Assembly: GCA_000969725.1 (NCBI GenBank)
Contig: JXSR01S007557.1
Length of the DNA: 24,074 nt
Reading direction: 5' to 3' (one strand)
Source of the DNA: Ophiothrix spiculata
Taxonomy: Eukaryota > Echinodermata > Ophiuroidea > Amphilepidida > Ophiotrichidae
Shown: positions 1-8,965 of the stretch, one piece after another
Layout: each line of letters opens with the position of its first letter
Position numbering within the stretch: position 1 is the stretch's first letter
The notes under the pieces: generated by a model
Database searches by the model: none
Told to the model about the DNA's origin: nothing
What the model saw: the letters and a program-made list of their open reading frames with translations, nothing else
Position numbers and translations under genes: made by a program

Positions 1-168
1 GACAATATTTTGTATAGATATAAATAAACTCCTATAAACTCCGATAAAGCACGTATTATGCTTTGTTTCAAGTCATGTTCGTTTGTTACGCTGCAAAGTT
101 TGCCGAACATTAGACGCTAGTGTTCTGAAAGCACATTTTGACACTCACGATACATTCTCATTCAAAAA

Positions 169-713
169 ATTCTAAATTTGAACGCACACGTTCAAAATAT
201 CAACTTTTTAAATACTTGGGATGTCTGACGCTCGTGTTCAAATTCAAATTTTTGAGCACGTGTCAGGTGGTAAAAAAAGTTTAACAAATGTCAAATATTT
301 GTCATATATTGCAAATTTACATAGGTCACATAACTTGCGGCAAGGTTACAATGTATTTGCAGCGTCATACCAAGTAGAAATTTAGCGGATACCGACCGAA
401 CATCGGCCGGTGACAGGGCGATGTCCGTGTGACCCGTACACTGAAAATGCCAGAGAACACGTAACACGTGTTCAAAACGGTTGCACATTTTTAACACCAG
501 ACACGTTTTCAACTTGTCAAAACATTTTTGAACACTTATTTCGAAAAAACGCATGTGTTCTTTTAAAATTAGCGTTCAAAATTGTCAATTTGGAATATTA
601 GTGTTAAAAACTGAATACATGAAAAGATGCCTGGTGCTCGTGTTCACACTGGTTTTCAGGCATCCCGGATGTTCAAAAGTTGATATTTTGAATACATATG
701 TTCAAAATTGAAC
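169..713. mobile_element. Inverted-repeat (MITE-like) element, about 0.55 kb
   Basis: Two arms of roughly 58-60 bp face each other. The core TTCAAAATATCAACTTTT at 191-208 has its exact reverse complement at 675-692 (18 bp). The match continues inward: GGGATGTCTGA at 218-228 pairs with 656-666 with one mismatch. It also continues outward, where 169-190 resembles the complement of 693-713. The 430-bp interior has no credible reading frame. No target duplication could be fixed, so the ends are approximate. This is probably a non-autonomous DNA transposon or foldback element of unknown superfamily. Confidence 0.55.
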
Positions 714-1044
714 ACTGACTCTGGCGTCCGATGTGTTTCAGATATGTTCTGGTCTAAGGTGCCAGTTATTCCTAAGGTGTTCAAAATAATAAAAAACTAA
801 CTTTTGATATTTATGCTTCAGAAAGAAAAATGTAATAATGATTTCGAATGAAACCGTTTAATAGATTATTCATAACACTTTTCATACATTTTGGGGAACT
901 GGAAGTAGTGATCATAGAAAACATGGTAGAACATGTGTCACGTATTTAAAAAGTGTAACGAGTTGAACACATTTTACGTGTTTTGTCAAAATTGCAGTGT
1001 AGGGTGATGAACCAAATAATATGGGAAGGGTAATTGATACTGTC

Positions 1045-1140
1045 TGCAAATCTGGCGACATGTCTGTCTTTGTCTTGCAATCGTTAGACAAAATCAAAAT
1101 CATTGCTCCCTAGTGTCATTCTAACTGTAGTATGCTTCGG
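1045..1140 (+). repeat. Diverged copy of the TGTCTTGCAATC repeat block
   Basis: This piece contains TGTCTTGCAATCGTTAGACA followed by a CTAGTGTCATTCTAACTGTA tail. The same order of words, with substitutions, appears at 1225-1335, about 3415-3490, 5765-5860 and 7650-7715. The copies are old and only short words are conserved, so the ends are approximate. Confidence 0.5.
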
Positions 1141-1224
1141 ACGACTGGATTAAAGTTTGTGGTATATAAAGTTGTTTATTGAGAAAGATATGTCGGCAAT
1201 GGAAAACAGTTCATATATTACAGT

Positions 1225-1335
1225 ACTATACTGGCGACGTGTTTTGTGCGTGTCTTGCAATCACTAGACAGCATAATTGTTCCAAATGTTATCTTAACCG
1301 TAATAAGTTATGTACTCTGTTGGCAATTGGTTAAC
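1225..1335 (+). repeat. Second diverged copy of the TGTCTTGCAATC block
   Basis: It contains GGCGACGTGTTTTGTG and TGTCTTGCAATCACTAGACA, then ATCTTAACCGTAATAAGTTA. Its best partner is 5765-5860, which has AACGTGTTTTCCTGTGTC, GCAATC, AACTGCATTAAGTTAT and a shared GG-AATTGG ending. It lies about 180 bp downstream of the copy at 1045-1140, so the two form a short local tandem pair. Confidence 0.5.
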
Positions 1336-1724
1336 AAATGTATTTGAGTTCATTTCGAAGCGTTATAGAACATACGGCTCTGTGTCAATTGATCTGATGT
1401 TCATCATTAAAGAAAGTTAGGAGGTGACCATAGTAAGACATGGCTTCCAAATATCTCGAAGCAATATTACTGGCCACGTACTTCCCTTTTACATTGAGAT
1501 TATAAGTCATTAAAAATATGAGTTATACAAAGATCCACGCTCCGAAGACAGATTCTATATACTTAAAACACATCTACTTCTAAAGAATATAAAGAATAAT
1601 AAGAACTATAGGCTTGAGGCACTGGTGTTGTATTGAAATTTTTTGAGCGTGTTGTTTCATATCACGTACCTTTAATTATTCCCAGGTTCTTAGAACACTA
1701 TATCATCAACATAAAATCTGTCTT

Positions 1725-2544
1725 GAATTCAGTCCTGACTAAACGCCCAATCCAGCGTACCCGCTGTATCGCTTGATGCATCGATATTGTATCGCTTCAT
1801 GAAGCGTTGTAGATGTGAACCATTCATTACTCAAAATCGACAGCTATGGCAATAAGCTGTCTGCACCATACGCTGGGCTCCGGCGTCTTATTCAAAATAA
1901 GACGCCGGTGTCCGCTAATCAATCTAAGCACTTGATTGGCCAGTGCCCTGAAGGCATTTGTTTTCCGCGTCAAACACACAACATGCGTGACGCATTGGTG
2001 ATTGCGCGAATGTTTCTAACGCGTTGTTAAAAGCGGGGCGCTATGCAGAGGTCGCGCATGTAAACATCGCCATTTTGTCAACCTCTTCACCAAAGCCTTC
2101 CAATCACGAACGTTTGCCGAGTAGTTTGATAGGGCGAGTGAGCTGTCAAGTTGTGTAATTCTACTGGTCAAAATTTTGACTAATTTTGATCAGCCGATAC
2201 CTGCGATAGTGGGCAGTCTGAGCGATATAGTGAAGCGCCTACATGGAGGGTACCAGCGTATCTGCACCAAAAGGTCACGTAAGAAACCCATCACCCTTAT
2301 CACAGCACTTATCAAATTCCAATCATTTTCCATCAGTGATGGCTAATAAATGCAACAGTAAATTTTAAAAAAATTGTAACAATAACTTATATGACCTTTT
2401 GATGCTGACATCTAAATTGCCATGTCTATCGATTTTATGTGATGGATTGTTTACATTTACAATGCTTCATGAAGCAATACGATATCGCTGGATCAAGCAA
2501 TACAGCGGGTACGCTTTATTGGGCGTTTATTCCGGACTGAATTC
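1725..2544. mobile_element. Non-autonomous DNA transposon with about 127-bp TIRs
   Basis: The left arm, 1725-1851, starts GAATTCAGTCC. It is matched by the reverse complement of 2418-2544, which ends GGACTGAATTC. Shared words in order are AAACGCCCAAT, GCGTACCCGCTGTAT, TTGCTTCATGAAGC (with changes) and AAAATCGA. Identity by eye is roughly 80 percent over about 127 bp. The 560-bp interior is GC-richer than its surroundings and contains a perfect 13-bp hairpin (1880-1908). The 71-codon open frame at 1815-2030 crosses the left arm and this hairpin and resembles nothing known, so I do not call it a gene. No target duplication was resolved and the superfamily is unknown. Confidence 0.75.
1880..1908. 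repeat. Perfect 13-bp hairpin inside the 1725-2544 element
   Basis: CCGGCGTCTTATT (1880-1892) is followed by the loop CAA and then its exact complement AATAAGACGCCGG (1896-1908). With seven G/C pairs at its base it should fold well as DNA or RNA. It is not followed by a T-run, so it does not look like a terminator. Confidence 0.85.
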
Positions 2545-3400
2545 CAGAAATAGCGGTATCAGGATTTAACTACAGAGTTAATCTATTTTGTCTTGATATT
2601 TTGCATGTCTTAGAGTATCAAAAATCAAAATGCACCGCAAATGGCTGACGGAATATTCTGTGGCAAGTAAAACACTGTCGTCGTAATATATTTCGTTATG
2701 TTGCTATGAATGATGTTGGGAATTTTCTTTATCTCTCTGTTTGTACCATAAGCTGCAAAATGTATCAAACACCATTCGGAAATCTCCGGAACGTCGATCA
2801 CGTGGCCATTTTTTCAACCAATCACGTACAAGCTCATTTGTGTGCACAATTAGTTAACAATCTTTCCCGAAAATTCTCTCGCATTTTCCAATGCAATAAA
2901 ATTGAAAACTAAATATAACCAGACCCAAACATTATTAGATGCACCAACTTTTGGCTGGTGGTACCATACGCTCACCGACACAAAAAGTGAAATTTGTATT
3001 TGAAATCTGCTGATTAAGCTTAAGATTTCAACTCAAATCAGAGCGATCACACTAAAAGTGACTCGTAAGTGCTAACCCAACCCTAATTACATGTTCGAAT
3101 TCGTACGCAGTCAGTTAACGTGAACGAGGACGTAACATTCTGGGTATTGTGTTAGCGAGTTACCTTTTCCGTCGGCAATTGCTGAAAAGTGTAATATCAA
3201 CTTCGGGAATTCTCGGAAAGTCGTGTTTTGAAAAAGGTCTATTCGTGTAAAGCCTGTTGCATAAGAACAGCTTAAAAGGACAAAGTAAAAATGCGCAGTT
3301 GCACGGATCCATCGTTGATTTGTGGTGAGCCACAATGTAGCGTGTTTGGATACCTAATTTTATCCTTCAGAAGCTTTAATAGACGAGTGAAGAAATGAAG
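2545..3400. other. Gene-free stretch
   Basis: No coding sequence, RNA gene or convincing repeat was seen here. Open frames of 68 codons (2706-2912, plus strand) and 74 codons (3111-3335, minus strand) have no recognisable similarity and are the length expected by chance in AT-rich DNA. Confidence 0.5.
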
Positions 3401-3404
3401 GATA

Positions 3405-4030
3405 CTGTCAGGTCAGATCCGTGTCTTTATTTGTCTTTTGAAATCATTTAATTTAGATTATCGTTCCTGAGTGTCACCTTACCCGTACTAAGCCATGGAT
3501 TGTTGTTTTATTAGTGTTGTCAATTTCTCTCAGCTCACTAACGTATAAGAGTAAATTTCGTAGCGTCATTGTATAGCACCAATTGAATTTTTAAAATGAC
3601 AAAGCAAACCTAGCAGTAAAATTTGCTATACGTACTATCCCGTTTTTATGGTGCGATTGACCAAAGCTCATAAAAAGCACAAACAGTGAGTAATTCATAG
3701 CATGCCTAAATCAAATTAGGAGTACTTTTAACATTCGCTCACTTGATAAACACGGTTAATACTTAACGACTTATAGACTTGGGGCATATTGGAGGTTTCT
3801 TGGAAAGTATACTGAGCTTTTGGTTTCATTTCACTTTTCAAGCCCAGGGCTCTCAAACAGTGTATATTGACTTGAATTTTCTTTTATGCTAAAAATAGAT
3901 GTTCTGGTTAATGATTGTTCATTTTCTGTTTCATTGGCATGCGATAAAATACATTGTAAGTTTCTTTCAAATTTCTGACAATCACGAATTTGTGATAGAA
4001 GAATTCTCTCGCTGTTTATAAACAACACCA
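3405..4030 (+). repeat. Old dispersed repeat R1, copy 1
   Basis: Blocks recur in the same order in copies 2 and 3. They are the TGTCTT block (near 3421), TTTTTATGGTGCGATT followed by GCACAAACAGTGAGT (about 3645-3692), CACTTGATAAACAC (from 3740), TAGACTTGGGGCATATTGGA (about 3775-3794) and AAAATAGATGTTCTGGTT (3892-3909). The ATTCTCTCGCTGTTTAT end matches the GTCTCTCG end of copy 3. No coding potential is seen. It could be a decayed non-autonomous transposon or a segment copied by local duplication. Confidence 0.65.
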
Positions 4031-4104
4031 TGGAGTTAATAACAATATTGTTAGACAGGGTTAAAGATATTGAATATAAATCGTGAATATATTTTTCACC
4101 AACA

Positions 4105-4160
4105 TTTGGTTAGCGCGTCGTGCTTTGGTTCTAGCGTTCCGCGGATCGAGTCCCGGCAGG
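4105..4160 (+). ncRNA. Truncated tRNA-like (SINE-type) sequence
   Basis: TGGTTAGCGCG (4107-4117) resembles a Pol III A box, and GGATCGAGTCC (4143-4153) resembles a B box, 36 bp apart as in tRNA genes. The 5' acceptor half and a proper anticodon stem are not recognisable, and A-rich sequence follows at about 4162-4182. The patch is strikingly GC-rich in AT-rich surroundings. It is best read as the head of a tRNA-derived SINE or a tRNA pseudogene fragment, not a working tRNA. Confidence 0.5.
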
Positions 4161-5315
4161 GCAAAATTTATATTTAAAAAAACCGTTTTAGTTCGCGATA
4201 ACAAATTTGAAAAATAATATAGTGCTTCGAAATTACTTATTTACATAAACCCGGAATGTAGGAGAAATTGGAGCCAGTTTCGCTATGTGTCAAACCCTAA
4301 ATTCATCCTCCTTGGTGTACATTGGTCGTATGGAATAGGATAGTATCATGTTTTAATTCAGCCAATACAGTCATGATAAAAAATCGGTTTAACATTGTTA
4401 ACATTGTACGTGTTATGTATAGCTTTATACCTAAAGGTGACGATTTACATCCGCTCACTATTGTAAAAACAACAATTATTGATACAAAATCAAGAATCTT
4501 TGACATCCTTTCTATTGCATCTTTCAATCATACATAAAGACTTCGCGATAGTACTTAGTGGATATACAGAAAAAATCAATTACTCTAATCAAAGTTCTCT
4601 GTATGCATCAATAAATATAGAAATAATTCGTTTCAAATTTCAGAGGAAATGAGAAGCTTAACATGATGGCAACACATTACCTTGTCACCTGCTCTTAACA
4701 TTTACTTGAAGAAAACTCAGTGACATTTGTTGACAGAAATATTTTTGAACCTAAATGGGATAAAACATATTAATTTCGATACTTCGTACATTCTATTATA
4801 ATTTGTAGTTTCCCCGTTAAATGAAAAAACAGACGTGTTTCGTTTTTACTTACGGTAATAGCTTTTTAAGAAAGCTTGGTACACATGTAAAAAAATTTAG
4901 AATGCATTCATATTAGTATGGTTGTTAAAGTTTATAATCCTTTATAGTATAGTAAAGTTTAGTAACAATTAAAGCAACGTGCATGAACAAGACTTTGTTG
5001 AACTGCATTAACCAGCCTCTTGCCAGCATCATTGACATTGTAATCTAATCAACCCTAGGGTATAGTTAATGGAAGTAATTAGTGTGCTTCCGATAAGTGC
5101 TTGAGAAAATATCCTTATAATATATCTGACGCTTTAACTATTCGATTATTCGAGTTTGCACAACTTGATGAGTAATCAATCGTTTTGAAAGAGGAACCTT
5201 TTATATCCAAAGGATCACGATTAGAAGGTAAATGAGATAAGCTTGCAGAGGTACATCTAAGGCAACCCAAACAGGTAAAATATCCGATCAACTAGGTTAA
5301 TCACCAATAAACCAA
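4161..5315. other. Gene-free stretch, partly duplicated at 8.5-9.0 kb
   Basis: No gene was recognised. The open frames at 4303-4527 (minus) and 4322-4537 (plus) are mirror images over the same AT-rich bases and have no family similarity. The part at about 4380-4745 resembles 8540-8965. Confidence 0.5.
4640..4745 (+). repeat. Segmental duplication block R2, copy 1
   Basis: GATGGCAACACATTACCTTG, CACCTGCTC and TTGACAGAAATATT occur in this order. The second copy (about 8810-8965) has AATGGCAGCGCATTACCATG, CACCTGCTC and TTGACAGAAATATT. The offset of about 4.2 kb is close to the 4.15-kb offset between R1 copies 1 and 3, so R1 and R2 appear to have been copied as one segment. Confidence 0.6.
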
Positions 5316-5398
5316 GTTTTTCGATCGAAAAACTGTGTTTATCAAGTGATAAACTGGGTTTATCACTTTTGAAAAACCCAGTTTTTCAAGTGATAAAC
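5316..5398. repeat. Cluster of nested 18-20 bp palindromic modules
   Basis: Four modules are separated by exactly 3 bp. Module 1 (5316-5333) is GTTTTTCGATCGAAAAAC, a perfect 18-bp palindrome. Module 2 (5337-5354) is GTTTATCAAGTGATAAAC, two 8-bp arms around AG. Module 3 (5358-5377) begins GTTTATCAC and ends GAAAAAC. Module 4 (5381-5398) begins GTTTTTC and ends GTGATAAAC. Modules 3 and 4 are hybrids of the half-sites of modules 1 and 2. They form a large inverted repeat with each other around CCA at 5378-5380, with a 2-bp bulge. The spacers are TGT, TGG and CCA. Confidence 0.85.
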
Positions 5399-5619
5399 GA
5401 CAGTTATTAATTGCTGGGACAGTATGAAATATATTGCTTCTTGGAAACGCGAAACTACGAATCGGGAATATACGTAGTATTTTGTACTGTGATTACTAAC
5501 TAACTAACAAAAAAGAGAATGTCTCGGAAATGACAATCGATAACTTTTTATCACCGCAATATGTTAAAGTATGTTTGCTATAAATGACGTAGGGTTTTAA
5601 TTACCATTTTGATTTACAT

Positions 5620-6443
5620 TAGAAACTAAAGATGTGTGAAATAATGTGAAACTAAAGTGTTCAACCTTTCCATGTACTTAATGCCGTATTGGTTTATTTT
5701 TGTGCAATGCTATACTCTGCTGTAAAAACACTATTTTACATCCTTAAGAGAGCAATGAAGGGCACAGGTCTGGAAACGTGTTTTCCTGTGTCCTGCAATC
5801 ATATGATTTGTCACTGGCGTCAACCTAACTGCATTAAGTTATTATTTTGCTGGTTAATTGGTATTTTCAATTTATAACAAGGGCGCGAATTGATCAGCGC
5901 CAATTTCTTAGCGTCACAGCATTGTACGATATAGATATGCAGCCCTGTGCTGATTGAATTAATCTTAAACAAAGGAACTTGTGCATAAGGCCAATTTTAT
6001 TATTATCTTATTGATGTCAATCTTAATAGCCCTATCCCTCGAAATATTAAAACTTGCTGCTTGCTGCACAATACCCCACTTTTTATGGCGAGGTTTTCCA
6101 GCTAATAAAAGCACAAACAAACAGTGAGTCATGTTTAAACCTTTACCTGCCTAAGTCAAATAAAGTGTACTTGAAACATGTCCTCACTTGATAAACACAT
6201 TAAAGAACTATAGACTTGGGGCATATTGGAGTTTTCTTTGAAACTGTATTGAGCTTGTGGTTTCATGTCACTTCTTTTTAAATCATGCCTAAGGCTCTTT
6301 GGCAATTTACGATTGACTTGAACTCCCTTTTATTCTAAAAATAGATGCTCTAGTCTATACTGCTCACTTTGTTTGTTTCTTAAGTATAAAAAGTATTTTT
6401 CTTAGAAACGTGAAATCACGGTCATTGGTAATAAAAGTGTATA
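5620..6443 (+). repeat. R1 copy 2 (5' part, split by a mariner-like insertion)
   Basis: It starts with AAAGATGTGTGAAAT, also seen at about 7528. It then carries TACATCCTTAAG, GTCCTGCAATC, CCCCACTTTTTATGG (about 6074), GCACAAACAAACAGTGAGTC, AACTATAGACTTGGGGCAT, AAAATAGATGCTCTAGTC (6339-6356) and GAAACGTGAAATCACGG. Order and spacing match copies 1 and 3. The mariner-like element interrupts it at 6444 and the repeat resumes at 7476 with GTCTCTCGC. A related start of the GAAACG block also appears near 5441. Confidence 0.65.
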
Positions 6444-6650
6444 CCGAGTGAGTCAAAAAACCTGCAATAGTTAAATAAAAGCCATATTTTAAGAACAAGA
6501 GATGCCATAAACATGAAACGTATATATCTAAATAGATCACAGATTTACCTTTAAAATGGTGAAAGAATGAGGAAAATTGATAAAGGCGTCATGGAGATAC
6601 ACTTATTTGAATAGGAAGGCATAAAAACAGTTCTGTCCAACTGTCGTGCA
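6444..6650. repeat. Left TIR of the mariner-like element
   Basis: It aligns with the reverse complement of 7251-7473 along its whole length, with substitutions and small indels. The right arm is about 16 bp longer, partly because a GTACTG-containing stretch is duplicated at its inner end. Confidence 0.8.
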
Positions 6651-6918
6651 TATGTTTTATTCAATACGTATAACACGACTATGACGTACTATTTTCTCTT
6701 TGGTTTGGGTACGTTGAAAAGGGCCGTTTGAGCTTGGTGGCCCTGAATATTCAATATTCGGTTGAACGTGGACTGGGACACATGTGGCAGAGGTTTTCTT
6801 TGCGAGCTCACTTCGGGATTCCTTGCCTGACGAACTCATCGGCGTTTCTCCTGCTTCTTGCCTATCGCGATCTTCTTAGATCTCTCTTTATTAAGTTTAT
6901 GGACTGTTCTTGTTCTTT

Positions 6919-7077
6919 TCAATTTAGCCTGAATTTATAGATGGTGGCTGCACATGGTACACCCGATTGAAAGAATGAACCCCAGAATTTCCGATTTACT
7001 TCTGCATGAGATTTGGTGGTAAAATAAACCCCAGCAATAAGAGTACGTTGCTCGTTTGTGAACTGATCTCGAGGCAT
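6919..7077 (-). pseudogene. Transposase N-terminus, DUF4817-type HTH, broken
   Basis: Reading the minus strand from ATG at 7077-7075 gives 52 residues before a TGA at 6921-6919. The protein begins MPRDQFTNEQRTLIAGVYF and ends ATIYKFRLN. The pattern of FTNEQR, a tyrosine-phenylalanine pair, an EV-R-F stretch, a VP turn and then ATIYK matches the helix-turn-helix domain (DUF4817) at the N-terminus of many animal mariner-type transposases, where it binds the inverted repeats. The frame then stops at a point where such proteins continue for about 300 residues. Decayed coding with several stops may continue to about 6660, but no catalytic Asp/Glu motif is visible. Because the ORF is short, identification rests on the domain pattern, its position and the flanking TIRs. 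Confidence 0.7.
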
Positions 7078-7250
7078 TTTAAACTTTGACTGATTGATAA
7101 GCTCTCCCTTCTAATACAGTACCCCAAACGTGTCATTTTTCACTTGGAAAGACCGCCTAAATTATCTTTTATATGTAAATTAATAGATTAAGAGGAGATG
7201 TTCACTGGAGCATATTGGTACTTACTCGTTATGAACTATCGTTTGACGAG

Positions 7251-7473
7251 GCATGCTCATTTGGACAGTACTGTTTTCATCAGTACTGGTTTTCATACCA
7301 TAGTATTCAAATAAGGATATCTTCGCAATGCCTTTATCAATTTGCGCCATTCTTTTACCCTTTGAAAGCTTTATTCATGATCTTTTTAGAACTTAATATT
7401 ATTTGTTCGAAATTACTTTGGTTCTTACAATATGGCTTCCATCTAATTATTGCAGTTTTTTTGACTCGCGTGG
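7251..7473. repeat. Right TIR of the mariner-like element
   Basis: This is the inverted counterpart of 6444-6650. The open frames of 102 codons (7215-7523, plus) and 65 codons (7355-7552, minus) that cover this arm run across the transposon border into repeat R1, so they are not genes. Confidence 0.8.
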
Positions 7474-7475
7474 TA

Positions 7476-8200
7476 GTCTCTCGCTTTGTATCACCTACTG
7501 CAATCACACAAGAAGCAAAATAAACCAAAGATGTGTGAAATCGGCATTTCAAGCTAAATCGTTTAACTTTATAGGGTACTTACTGATATAATGCCTTATT
7601 TACACAATACTATGCTTTGAAAACACTTTCATACATCCTTAAGTGAGCAACCAAGGATATCGTCCGGTTTGTTTATCATTGTCTAGCAATCGTTTCATCT
7701 GAATGAATGTCAAACTAAACCGTTAAAAGCTATGCATTTTTTACACAGGGCAATTTTCAATATTCGTTAAAAAAACTTGCAACATACTACCCCACTTTTC
7801 TATGGTGAGATTTACCAGCTCATAAAAGCACAAGCAGTGAGTCATATGTATAGCTTGACCTGCCTATGTCAAATAAAGGGCACTTGAAACATTTTGCTTT
7901 CTTGATAAACACATTTATTACTTAAAGAACTATAGACTTGATGTATATTGGAATTATCTTGAAAAATGTATTGAGCTTGAGGTTCCATATCCATTTTTAA
8001 ATCATGCCTGTGGCTCTCTCGCAAATTATCACTGATTTGAAGTCATTTTTCATGCTATAAATAGATGTTCTGGTTTATTATTTTCTTTCCTACACATTCA
8101 TTAAAGTATGAAATATATCCTTGGAACGTGAAATCACGGATGTGTAATAGAGGTGGTCTCTCGATGTGTATTTCTTACCGCAATTACACAATAAACAAAA
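7476..8200 (+). repeat. R1 copy 2 remainder and R1 copy 3
   Basis: The bases 7476 to about 7530 (GTCTCTCGC, then a GCAATCACACAAGAAGC stretch) complete interrupted copy 2. Copy 3 follows. It has AAAGATGTGTGAAAT, TACATCCTTAAG, a GTCTAGCAATC block (about 7681), CCCCACTTTTCTATGG (about 7790), GCACAAGCAGTGAGTC, AACTATAGACTTG, ATAGATGTTCTGGTT and GAACGTGAAATCACGG. It ends with an uninterrupted GTCTCTCG and GCAATTACACA stretch near 8155-8190. It is collinear with copies 1 and 2 and has no coding capacity. Confidence 0.65.
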
Positions 8201-8329
8201 ATACAAGTGAGTTTCTTTTTATTCATAAGTACATGTACATACACAGAAGAATGTTTTAAAGTATCTATTTCATATTAAAGATTTTCAAACTTCTGTTTTT
8301 TCAAAAGTAAAGTGTTCCTCCATAAAAGA

Positions 8330-8357
8330 CACTTAAATCAAATATTTGATTTGAGTG
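8330..8357. repeat. 28-bp near-perfect palindrome
   Basis: The perfect 18-bp core AAATCAAATATTTGATTT (8335-8352) is extended by CACT and AGTG at the edges, with one mismatched pair. It is entirely AT-rich in the centre and may be a chance structure or a regulatory half-site pair. No flanking element was found. Confidence 0.6.
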
Positions 8358-8809
8358 ATATACTTTATAATAATTACGATTAATCATTTATAATAAACAC
8401 AAGATAATTGTAAAAATCATTTAAATGGGAATAAGATGGTTTCATAAAAAATGTTGCTTTATAAGGTGATTAGTTGACAGATCATAATTCTTTGGTTACA
8501 TAGTTCATACACAGAATTTTAAGTCCTTGAAAATATGTGGTTCATACCATGTATAATAATATGTTTAGCCTGAAGGTAACACAATTAAGCATATCACTGT
8601 TAAACAATATATTGCTACTTTTAACGAAATTAATCCATTTGAATATTAAAGATCTTTGATATCTTTTAATCCGCATCTTCTGATCGTGCATTAAGATTTG
8701 TCGATAATGCAAAATGGGTATTAAGAAACAAATCCCTTATTACAATTAGTCTTATGCGATTAATAACTATTGAAGTTGTCTTTTTCCATCACATTTATGT
8801 TTTCAGGGA

Positions 8810-8965
8810 AAAAAGAATCTTAAAAAATGTAATGGCAGCGCATTACCATGCCACCTGCTCCTTATAGTTAGTTTGACACGTCTTAATTGGACTCTAAGCA
8901 AATCGTAAATATTAAACTGACATAAAAGTTAGGTGTCATTTATTGACAGAAATATTATTTTTCAA
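8810..8965 (+). repeat. Segmental duplication block R2, copy 2
   Basis: It shares GCATTACC, CACCTGCTC and TTGACAGAAATATT, in order, with 4640-4745. It is about 60 bp longer than that copy because of an extra stretch around 8872-8930. Confidence 0.6.

Larger units (their letters stand above)
714..1724. other. Gene-free stretch holding two diverged repeat pieces
   Basis: No reading frame here shows recognisable protein similarity. The only structure seen is a pair of related pieces at about 1045-1140 and 1225-1335. Both contain GGCGAC followed by a TGTCTTGCAATC motif, then a TTCTAAC/CTTAACC-type tail. They resemble the first block of the larger repeats starting near 3410, 5765 and 7650. Confidence 0.5.
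6444..7473 (-). mobile_element. Tc1/mariner-like element, defective, 1.03 kb
   Basis: The left end starts CCGAGTGAGTCAAAAAA. The right end is its inverted counterpart, GACTCGCGTGG at 7463-7473. Both are flanked by TA (6442-6443 and 7474-7475), the standard target duplication of Tc1/mariner elements. The inverted repeats extend about 205-220 bp, from 6444 to about 6650 and from about 7251 to 7473. Shared words include AAGCCATATT, ATTGATAAAGGC and CTTATTTGAATA, and both arms end at a CTGTCCAA word. A decayed transposase N-terminus lies inside on the minus strand. The central 600 bp is too short for a full DDE/D domain, so the element is internally deleted. It sits in repeat R1, and R1 copy 3 provides the uninterrupted site near 8150. 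Confidence 0.85.

Noticed and set aside
1815-2030. 71-codon frame inside the 1725-2544 element
   Set aside because: It starts in the TIR and passes through a perfect hairpin, with no family similarity.
4105-4160. Functional tRNA gene
   Set aside because: The A and B boxes are present but no acceptor stem or anticodon stem can be formed.
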